Source of the DNA: Clytia hemisphaerica | Taxonomy: Eukaryota > Cnidaria > Hydrozoa > Leptothecata > Clytiidae | Direction: 5' to 3' | Assembly (NCBI GenBank): GCA_902728285.1 | Contig: CACVBU010000498.1 | Coordinates: forward strand, 496,001 to 560,000 | DNA length: 64,000 nt | Shown: positions 11,297-20,900 of the stretch, piece after piece | Layout of the letters: every line of letters starts with the position of its first letter | Numbering within the stretch: the stretch's first letter is position 1 | Notes under the pieces: generated by a model | Databases searched by the model: none | Seen by the model: the letters and a program-made list of their open reading frames with translations, nothing else | Told to the model about the DNA's origin: nothing | Position numbers and translations under genes: made by a program

Positions 11297-12450
11297 GCTT
11301 TCAACATGATACAAAATGATAATCTTATCAACAAAATTCACTTCTCCAACCCGCTCCTTTTGATTTGCGGCAAAAAACCTACAATATTAAAAAGGACAGC
11401 CTGTGCTGTGAGTATTTAAATCATTCAAAAAACGAAATAACAACTAAAATTTTAATTCAGGATGACAAGTTTTCAAAACTTATATTTTATTCATTCATCA
11501 TTCTGATTCATGAGGACTTTCGCTTTCTTCATTAGTTTACTTTTCATTCATCACATCTGTAAATATCTTCAGCTTTTTTTGAAGAATTTTATACTGATTA
11601 CAACAGTGTTTATCAGGTACATGAAAGGTTACCAACCTTTTTGAGAGGGGGAGGATATGGAGGTTTTTTTTGTTATTATTACTGGAGAGTTTTTTTAAAT
11701 CGATGTCCCGGGGTGGGGGTACTAGGCAAGTGAAGGGTACGGGATGTGCCACCCTTAAAATTGCCAAGGGTCGAAAGTCGGGTGGCACTCCCCGGTCAGC
11801 TCACAACCCTAGTGGCCCCAGGCTCGATGTTTATTTCAGGGATAAAGGCATAACAAAATTTAAGGGCTCTGATCATAGTGATTTTTTAATATTTGCCACT
11901 TACTAAATATAAAGTTCTACTTGATGTAGCCCACAAAACTGTAGCATGTTATACATTTTCTGTTAGCCCAATTTTCCGTGAGCCTGAAAATTTAAGAATT
12001 GCAATGAAAAAATTTGATGAAAAAGAAAATGAAGACTTTTGCGAAGAAGAATTTTTCAACTTTGAAGAGCTAGTTTCGGCGAAGAAAAAACATTCTTTTA
12101 TCGAACTAAAATTTTTTTTCTAAAAGCTTATTTGCTTCAAAATCTTGAAAATAGTGCTTTTTGACCAATTTTTCATCCCAATTTTCATAGATAAACAGCC
12201 ATAATTTTTGATGTATTAATCTAGAAAATTTTTCCGAAAAATTTAAAACAGTTCAATTCTTTGCGGACAGTTTGAAAAAACTTCGAAACAATAACGTTAA
12301 TTACCCATTAAAACTTAAAGCACTTTTTATAAAAGAAGGTGATGCAACATATTATTAACGTCTTTTTAAAGTCCATAACGTCATTTTTGCAATTAAAACA
12401 TAACCTTCATGTTCAAATACTAAAATCAATTTTCCGACTATGGTCAGAGC
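11297..12450. repeat. Intergenic with repeat B, copy 2
   Basis: 11297-11950 shows nothing recognisable. From about 11960 to 12450 the sequence follows 1720-2160 (shared ttaattacccattaaaactt, 'taacgtcatttttgc' and 'ggtcagagccc'). No gene is seen. Confidence 0.55.
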
Positions 12451-12963
12451 CCAGAGGATTGGATGTTATCTAAATAGGTTTTTTTTAATTCAAAGATTCC
12501 GAGTTTGCATGAATATTTTCTTCTAAAACTCTTCTAATCTTTTCTAGTCTTTTGAGTCTATTTCATCCCCTTGATTCCATGTAGATGAGATTTACTATTA
12601 GCTTTAAATGCGCACTAACTCATGGCCCAATCGTGTGAATCAGGTTGAAGGGGCCAAAAGATCGTCACCTACCATAGTTGGGCGAGGAAGAATATTTTAG
12701 ATTTTTAACCCTTATTTTAACCCCTCAAAAGGTATATTTAGAATATATTATTAGTACAATAATTACTTTGCAATTTATTTGGGGGCAGCACAGGGGCCAT
12801 GGAATTCTTGCGATGCTTGCTATTTTCAAAAAATGGTTCATTTTTAAAAAACTATTTACCGAGATGAAAAGAAAATTTAGAAGTAGTTAAAAGAAAAGCC
12901 CTGCTTTTCTCAAAAGCCTCTTTCAATTAAAGAGGTTCCCAAGTGGTTATCGTGATGACGTGA

Positions 12964-13137
12964 TACCTTATCGGGGAACACTTCGTCGGGGAAAAGTGAC
13001 GAAATTTTGGCCAAGGGACGAATATTTTTCGCCGACGAAAATTTTCCCCGGCCTTAATGCGTTTATCAACTACCAGCAAGTGACGAATATTTTCCCCGAC
13101 GAAAATTTACCCCGGCGAAGTTTTCCCCGATAAGGTA
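12964..13137. mobile_element. MITE with TACCTTATCGGGGAA ends
   Basis: The termini taccttatcggggaa and ttccccgataaggta are perfect inverted repeats. Similarity continues inward as 'cttcg(t/c)cgggg' and 'gacgaaaat(t)ttccccg'. It is 174 bp if the TA is included as target site. Its interior repeats the 'cgacgaaaattttccccg' phrase. It sits inside the GTGAT-rich stretch. Confidence 0.75.
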
Positions 13138-13365
13138 GGAACTTTTTTGCAGCGTAATTACGTGATGATTTGAATTTTTTTTTCTTTGTGATTGCGTGAT
13201 CAGAGATCAAAACGTGATCGTGATTTGAAAGATTTTTGAGCCGTGATACGTGGTATGAACTTTTTCAAAGGGATGCGTGATTTTTTCATTTTTTTGCTGA
13301 TTTGCGTGATCGTGATTGAAGACAAAAAATTGCGTGATATCGTGATTTACCGCTGGGGGGGCCTC
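13138..13365. repeat. Degenerate GTGAT-rich repeat
   Basis: The words cgtgat and cgtgatcgtgat recur at irregular spacing from 12945 to 13360 (for example aacgtgatcgtgatttg and gcgtgatcgtgattg), interrupted by T-runs and by the MITE at 12964. It is an old low-complexity repeat. Confidence 0.5.
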
Positions 13366-13395
13366 ATTAAATGATAGCTGAGCCTACATTCTGGC

Positions 13396-13731
13396 GGGGG
13401 GGGGCGTACGGGGTTTGCAATTTCCGAAAAACCGAATAATTTTGCCAAAATTTCCGAAATTCCGTAAAAAGGAAATTTCGATACCCATTTTTTTGGGTAT
13501 CTTTCCTCTTTTTGACTAATTTTTCATAAAATTTGATTTTTCATGTATGAATTCCGAAAAAGGTGGATAAAAACTTTATATTACCGAAATTTCGAAGCAA
13601 AAATTCATGGATTTTCGATACCGAAACAATTTAAGCATTCCGTAATTACCGAAGGAATTGTCCGATTTCCGAAATTCCTAAGAAAAAAGGGTCGATTTCC
13701 GCAATTCCGAAATATCGTACCCCCCCCCCAC
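13396..13731. mobile_element. G-tract MITE with 9-bp target duplication, copy 1
   Basis: The 336-bp element starts with a run of G and cgtacgggg and ends with tatcgtac and a run of C. It is flanked by perfect 9-bp direct repeats CATTCTGGC (13387-13395 and 13732-13740). The interior is packed with 'ttccgaaattccg' phrases. A 9-bp duplication suggests a Mutator-like group (inference). A short ORF inside is incidental. Confidence 0.8.
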
Positions 13732-13748
13732 CATTCTGGCTGTACAAC

Positions 13749-13920
13749 CATTGAGTTTAAAGCCCGAAGGGCTAGAGTTCAATCTCTAACCTTTCTCAGG
13801 CAAGAAAAAGTGAAGCCTTAAAAAATGATCGCACTAGACCGCGCAACTTTGGTAGGATTTTTTGGCTTCAAATCCTACCAAGGCGATTGACTTCTAGCCC
13901 TTCGGGCTTATACTTCATTG
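13749..13920. mobile_element. hAT-like MITE, copy 1, 8-bp target duplication
   Basis: A 172-bp element with inverted ends (cattgag-tttaaagcccgaagggctag / ctagcccttcgggcttatacttcattg). The flanks are perfect 8-bp direct repeats TGTACAAC (13741-13748 and 13921-13928), the duplication length of hAT transposons. It lies about 300 bp upstream of exon 1 of MGAT4-like copy 3. Confidence 0.85.
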
Positions 13921-14221
13921 TGTACAACTCTTAAAACAATCGAAAAACTCTGTATGTAAAAGTCCTAGATTCCAGTATTTTCCATCTATCTACTGGTTAT
14001 AAAAAAAAACTGAAGAAACATCAGACAAAATCATTATTTTCAATAAAACAGGCGCGAGGACGGAACTTATCAAATCAAATATGAAATGACGGAACTTGTC
14101 TCAATAATTCATAAGTTTTTTGTCAATAATTTCAATGCCAACTTATCATTATTTATCTTAGTGGCAGTTCATCAACTAAAAAATATCAATAACGGATGGT
14201 CGAGTGAAAATAACATTCAAG

Positions 14222-17200
14222 ATGTGGAATGCAATATTCATCAGAAAGATTTTTCATGCTTTAGAAGTTTTCATGTTCATTTTTCTAATCGTTGTTAATG
14301 TGTCATTTATTTTTCGTCGCTCTGCGGAATCAGGTATGTCAGCAGCTCTCTGACACGTTTTCTTTATGTCATATTCAGTACACATTGTTGCTTTACCCCA
14401 CCCCCAAGCGATATACCTCAAATGTTGCCCTTATTATTCGAATTGATCTTAGGTCAAACATAATAGAAGACTGATCCAACCAATGAAGTATAAGCCCAAA
14501 TGGCTAGAATCGAATCTCCTTGGTAGGATTTTAAGCCAACAAATCCTACCAAAGTTGCGCGGCCTAGCACGATCCGCCTAGTTTTAAAAAAAATGACTCA
14601 AACTAAGATTTACCGCTAAATTTCGAAAAGAATATCACTCAAAAACAAAAAAATTACTAGATTCAATCATCGTCAAAAATATGGTGCATATTTTAAGGCT
14701 TCACTTTTTCTTGCCTGAGAAAGGTTATAGATTCGATTCTAGCCCTTCGGGCTTATACTTTATTGGATCCAACACTTTTTCAGCTACGGTTTGAACAAAA
14801 ACTATAAGGGCATATATAATTCAATTGATATCATAGACGTAAAAATATGGACGTAACCTCTTGATTTGTCCAACATAGGTTTACCCACTACCTAGTACCC
14901 ATGCCTCATCTCCTTTTTAGATTGATCAGGAGATTTGCCCTGAAAGCCTCTGTATTTTTTTTAGACCAGAGCTGAATTTCATCATATAAAATCCAAATAA
15001 AAAGGTCAATGATGTTCGCCTTTGGATAAAGGGTGTTTCATAACACCCATTTCCCTAGAAAATCTTTTTACACCACAACCAAAGCGCATCTACAAACACA
15101 TGGTAGCCACTCTCTAAAGCATATTTATATTTAGGCGACCGTAGTGCAGTGGGAGAGCATCCAGCTATGGTTCGCAAGGTTGTGGGTTCAACCCCCAGCC
15201 AGCTCGTACCTCGTACCAAAGATTTCCAAGATGGTACTTGATGCCTCTCTGCTTGATGCTTAGCAATTAAGAGAAGGATCAAGGTAAGTGGAGCTATCCA
15301 GGGAGAAAAAGTGGCGCCCTCCCGTACCTTCCGTACCTTCGGGTAGATAACTATCGAAAGAGGAGTCTTCTGGTCGCCTCCGACTGCGGTCGCAGACTTA
15401 CTGACTTACTAATGCATATTCTTTCGCTTTGTAGACGATAAAATACCGTCATCCTTTCCATCAGAGTCCTTTCAAAACACTAGCTCTGCAGTGTCACACG
15501 TATGGATTGATAAACAATCTTCGAACCCGGTGGCTGATGGGGATTTTATGAAGATCTCCAAAGATTGGATGAAAAGTAAACAAGTCGTCAAAAGTCTCAA
15601 AAAGCCGGGTATGTTGTACTGTATTACAGGTCTGGAAAATTCATTTATGTTTGCTTTTACAGCAGAAAAAATTCCTTGAAAATATCAGGTGGTGGGTCTA
15701 CAATCAATGAAAATTTAAAGTCTTAAAATAGAGGCCTAAAATTTTTACATCAATTTCTAATGATAACTTTTATTGAGTAGTTGACCATGTGATCTTATTA
15801 AACTATCTCTTGTCGGAGACGTACGGGAGTGGTCAACACCAAGAAACCAACAAATTTTTCTTGAACCACTATCAACATTACACAGACAAAATCCTCATTT
15901 GGTCACTGAACGGTACTTTTGAAACCGAAATACCGATAGAAAAAGAGCGTACGCCCCCTAATTAGTTGACGATGGTTCAACTATTTATAGGTTCCGAATT
16001 GAATCAAAATAAACAATTTTCATTTTTTTTAAGGTTTTGCTGGAATAAATGACATGGAGAAATATTTCAAGTCAAACAATTTGAAACTTGGTCAGAAACG
16101 AACAGGGAAAGGTACGGAGCTCATTCTTAGTTTGTTAATATCCCTAAAGTACATTCACTGTGCCGTATCCCATCTAACGAGTCCCGTCTCAATCTCGGAG
16201 CCCTCTTAAGCTAGAAATCATTCTTTTCACCAAAACTAGTAAGGCCTAAAAGTCTGGAGCTATTTATTGTGTAGACTAGCCGAATACAAGCATTTGCGAA
16301 TGTGAGAAAGTTGCATATGCAAGAAATTTCCTTCATTTATTTTGCTCTTTCAGCTTTCGTTGTTTTTGGGATTCCAACCGTCAAGAGAAGCAAAGCTTAT
16401 TATGTCATCCAAACGGTATCCTCTTTGCTCAAACACATGAACATTTTAGAAAAGAAAAATGTTGTCATCGTCATTTTTGTGGCAGATCTTGACGAAGGTT
16501 TTCTTAGGAAAGTCGTAAAAGATGTTCGAGAGAACTTTCCAGGCGAAGTTAAAAACGGTATTATTCAAGTAGTCGCTCCTGATAAAGCCTACTATCCTAA
16601 GAATCTGGATAATTTGCCAAGACTGTTTGGCGATAAACAAGATCGAGTCCGCTGGAGATCGAAGCAATGTCTCGATTATTCATACTTATATTATTACTGT
16701 AAAGATATGGCGCAATATTTTGTTCAGCTTGAAGATGACGTTATCGCTGTGGACGATTTTATGCAGAAAATGCGACAATTCATAACGAAAAACGAGAAAC
16801 TTCGTTGGTCAGTTCTTGAGCTTGGTGCCCGAGGATTTATCGGAATGACTTATCGGGGAGAGCATTTAGAATCGTTGGCAAAATTTGTCAGATATTTCTT
16901 CTGGACCATGCCGGTTGATTTACTTTTTCGAGTTTATAATGATATCTACTTGTATGAAAATCCAAAGAACTTTCGCATAAAGAAACCTGTTTTCTTGCAT
17001 GTCGGTAAATTCTCTTCCTTGAATGGTCAAGTGAGAAAACTCGAGGATTTGAAGGATATCCCGATAGTTGGTCGACGACAATTCCAATCGGTAAAAGGAA
17101 ATCCCGTTGCCGAAATAGAATCGGATTTATCGGGATTCTATAAAAGCAATGTGTTAGAGAACCCATACTCGAGCAAAGGTGTAATGTGGGCAACAAAACC

Positions 17201-17522
17201 TAAGGATGGTGACACACTGACGATAATGTTTAATTCTCCACAGAAAATCAAGAGCATCTTTATCTCTAGCGGAATGGATGGACATGAAAAAGACAGCTTC
17301 TATGAAACTAAATTATACATCTCTCAAATGAGAGGTAAAGCGAATTCGAAATGTGGGAAGTTTGAGCTGGTGAAATTTTACAAAGAAGCAATAATTGATA
17401 TTACTTTTGATGAACCTAAAGAAAACGTTCGGTGTGTCAAACTGGAGTTGACAACTGTCCAGAAAACGAAAGGAATTTCAAACTGGTTGATTATTGAAGA
17501 AATTGCTATTCTTGATAGTTGA
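14222..17522 (+). CDS. MGAT4: MGAT4-like GnT-IV, copy 3, four exons
   Basis: The exons are 14222-14333, 15435-15608, 16034-16111 and 16354-17522, all phase 1; the product is 510 residues. The N-terminus (MWNAIFIRKIFHALE then a roughly 16-residue hydrophobic run and FRR) is a type II signal-anchor very like copy 2. Exon 2 encodes a variable stem with Ser/Thr; exon 3 (GFAGINDMEKYFKSNN) is almost the same in copy 2. The catalytic motif EDD is at residues 248-250 (16731-16739). The loop that in vertebrate MGAT4A/B contains CNPEKDAKHC is shorter here and has no cysteines, so this is a divergent lineage of the family (comparison from memory). Intron 1 contains a hAT-like MITE and a tRNA-SINE. The gene converges on the MEGF8-like gene, whose stop lies about 420 bp away. 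Confidence 0.93.
14481..14765. mobile_element. hAT-like MITE, copy 2, 8-bp target duplication
   Basis: A 285-bp copy with ends caatgaagtataagccc and gggcttatactttattg, flanked by GATCCAAC (14473-14480 and 14766-14773). It shares ctttctcaggcaag-type and ggtaggatttt-type interior blocks with copy 1, partly in inverted order. It sits in intron 1 of MGAT4 copy 3. Confidence 0.88.
15134..15410 (+). mobile_element. tRNA-derived SINE, family 1
   Basis: The head ggcgaccgtagtgcagtggg carries an A-box-like tagtgcagtgg, and gtgggttcaacccccagcc carries a B box (GGTTCRANYCC). A tRNA-unrelated body follows, containing ggatcaaggtaagtggag and 'ggtcgcctccgactgc.gtcg'. A related copy lies at 59371-59590. It is in intron 1 of MGAT4 copy 3. 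The cloverleaf is not maintained, so it is not a tRNA gene. Confidence 0.8.
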
Positions 17523-17940
17523 TGAAATACCTTCGAAATGAAGTTGACTCGCTAGAGATTAAATGGAAATGTTGGGAGATAACGCCCTGGTAAAAACCAA
17601 TATTTCCTACATATTTTTAAATATAACCGTTTTTAAATGTTATGTGAGTTCATTTTCATTCTGTTTACAAAGATTTTATACGCGAAGATTTTATATTATT
17701 TATTAAAAGTTTCCGAAAATGGTAATGTGGTAAATATAAATATGTCCAAAATTTAAAAGTTTTGTTTATGAATAAGAGTAATATCGTTTGCTTAATCAAT
17801 CATCAAGTTGAATTCACAAGCTTTTTAACATTGGATTGACACGGATGTGGAGCAAGATGGTCAGAAAGAGGGAAAAGAAAAATGGTAAGAAAAATTTTAA
17901 TGGTCTAATATCTGTATTATAAAGCGCCAGAAAAAATAAA
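17523..17940. repeat. Convergent intergenic spacer with repeat C, copy 1
   Basis: This spacer separates the stop of MGAT4 copy 3 (+) from that of the MEGF8-like gene (-). 17744-17900 matches 32890-33095 (inverted) and 58195-58365, with shared 'ttgtttatgaataa', 'tcgtttgctta', 'acacggatgtggagcaag' and 'gtcagaaagag'. A minus-strand AATAAA at 17699-17704 could be the poly(A) signal of the MEGF8-like gene. Confidence 0.65.
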
Positions 17941-20900
17941 TCATGCTATATTGTGCCCGTAATTAATATGTTCTAGATCGTACTCTTCTGTCGTGGTTCG
18001 TTTAATAGGTTCAATTCTTTTCGAATCTTTAGTCTCACTTTTCAAAAGGAAAATCCCAGTACCAAAAGTGATATCACATTTCGAGTTTTGATAACCTGGT
18101 AGTTGAACCAGTACTGAAAAAAATGCAACATCATCATCAAATGCTGTTTGTTGTACCGCTACCGGTAATACTCTTAAGTCTCTTCTCTCGTGCTGAAAAC
18201 TCAACGGTGGTGCATCAAATATGTATTGAAGCATAGGTCTATTTTCAAGCTCCTTTAGATGTGTATTATTCAGCTCGTTGTTCAGGTTATTCATATACTC
18301 GCTCCTTAATCGGAACACTAAAGTTAGCTCAACAACCAGCGTTAAAGCGCTCATTAGGAGGCCAACAAAGAGTAGCTTCATGTCTAGGGCCAACATTCCC
18401 TGGTCATAATACAATGTTGTTTTTGCTATGGGTCTTGAATCGTCGCTCTTCTTAATCACTACGTAAAACTGAACTCTCCGCAAATGTTTATCTTTTGGGT
18501 CTATAGTAATTATGGCGCGGTGTTGCATATTCTTCATAGCTAAAACTCCTTTCTGGTATCTCTTAAAAGTGATTAGTTGGTTACCGAGAAGTATCGCCGA
18601 TATATCTTCATCAGCTGTATACTCGGGAGTCGGCTTTTCATTGTCGTTGTAAAACAGGTTTTGTGTACCATTTTCATTTAACGTTGCTCTGAAAACATGT
18701 TCGTTATCGGTGAGATAAATATCAACAGCGCCTTCTGGGACATCAATATTGAGTCGTATCCCTTGATCTTGATCGTAGCTTAAAACGTACGATTTTATAT
18801 TTCCCGGATGAAGATTGTCTTTGTAGAGGAAATTCTCATTGGTCTTTTTGTAGCATTGTTTACCGTTTGTAGGGGACCCGATGTAACCGTTACGACAATA
18901 CGAACACTGTAAAGAAATTGATGCTTAAACAAGTTAGAAATTAGTGGCAAGGTAAGAATCTTTTTTTTTTGCCTTATTGGGATCTAGTGATAAAATCAAG
19001 AAGTTCATTGAGAATAGAGGTAAGAATTTTCAGATTGCTATGCTTAGTACCCTGAGTATCAGAGGTTAAGTTTTAAAAGAATATATTAACCTCTGAAGAC
19101 CAATAATAGAAACTTTATCGCGCATGTGTCAATTTAATCACTGTAGAAAGAATCAAAGATGAAGAGCAAATATTACCTTATTAATGTCTAGCAGACTGTA
19201 TCAGTATGCAGTTTACTATTTACGAATTCCCCAGAAACCTCCAAGTGTAATTGAAATGAGTTTCTTTCAAAAGAAATCTTTATACATGATCCCCAAATGT
19301 ATAACACTAATTACTAAACTTTTAATTATGGAAAAGCCACTTTGATTGAATCGAAATAATAGACAGACTTTATGTTATGATTCTCTATCACTGACTCTTT
19401 TTAAAAAGCATTGATGATATTTTTTAGTTGTGTTTTCAACGACGGGAATAAAAATATCAACTTTGAACCTCATCCAAGATCTTGGATGGTCGTCATGGTT
19501 AACTCTTGTCTTCGTTGATTGCGCGCTGAATAGAATCTCGATTCGTCGGCACAGCGTCAATATGTGATTTCGACCTGTGCTTTTCACGGTATATGCTTAG
19601 AGCTATAAGTTTCAACTATTTTTTACAGCTCGAAAAGACTCGTTAGTATTAGCTAAAATCTTTTTCAGTCTTTTTCTTAATAAGAATGTGAGTTTAGTGT
19701 ATTTATCAACGATTTTGAGGCGAATTTTTATTGTGTAACTGGGCTGGGGTCTACTGGGTCTGTACTAGATGGATAGGCTACTCCGTCCTTGGCTAAAGCT
19801 AAATAATGCATTAAAAGTAAATCAGGTTTTGTTGCTGGAAATTGATGAATCAAGACTATTCTCTCCCCTTCTCACTTCGAGCCATAGTAGTAGTGGTTTG
19901 TTTTGATTAACAGATTCCCGGCGCCGACTGGGGTCTGTTTTTTGTAAATATGACGCAATATTTTACTTTAAATGCCTTGGATTGGGAAGGATGGAGTAGC
20001 CCTATCTAATAAATGTTTTGTATAAGATAATTTGTATTACCTAGTCATTTTATTAAAACGAATTGAAAAATTTCGTCTTAATAAAAACCCCCTTAATTAA
20101 AACCAGCCATTGTTTCCTTGAAAAAGCAGATTTCAAGGCCGTTGAATACTTGCCTAGTAATACGTGTGTTATAAGGTATATAAAGCTGAGTTACTAACCT
20201 GCAGTAGAAGACAAGTTCGATGGTCGAGGCATTGATAAGTGCCTTTAGTCAGTGTGTTATGAAGACAACGACAACCTTGACCAGTTCCTTGGTCACACTG
20301 AGTCGCATGCTCGTTACAGCTACACCTAAGACGAACATTTTTTACGGTTATCTGAAAAACCTAATCGTCCTCGTGTATCTCACCAAGACTGCAAAACTGC
20401 AAGTAGTATATATAAGGAGCACGAATCCGTTAGTGGATACCAGCAGCCTAACCAAGGCTTTATTACTTTTACTGATTGGCACTGTTTTATCTGGCTCGTA
20501 CGGTAAAACATCACGAAGCTGGAGGCTTCCGATAGAAAGTGCACAAGATTTGGAGGAAAATATAATTTTCATGAGCAGATATCCTCTGTTTATGAACTTA
20601 CAAAAACAGTAAAAATTGAGGGCTGAATCTCTATGAAGAAGCATTGTGGTGTTATATCTAATCATCGGAACGCACAAAACTTACTTTTTATGAAAAATAC
20701 GCAAATATCGGAAAATATTATACAGTAGAGTCCCATAAACACCCAACGCAAACTTGTTCGAGTTTTGGACATTTCGAGTTATGGAGACTAGTTTATAAGG
20801 CATTGTTTATTGAAGGGACCAACAAACTTGTTCGAGTTAAGGAGACATTTGAGTAATAGATGTTTGAGTTATGAAGATTTCACTGTACGCCCTTAAGTTT

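Noticed and set aside
15134-15210. A tRNA gene (A and B boxes present)
   Set aside because: The acceptor stem and the full cloverleaf do not pair, and a SINE body follows with a second copy elsewhere.
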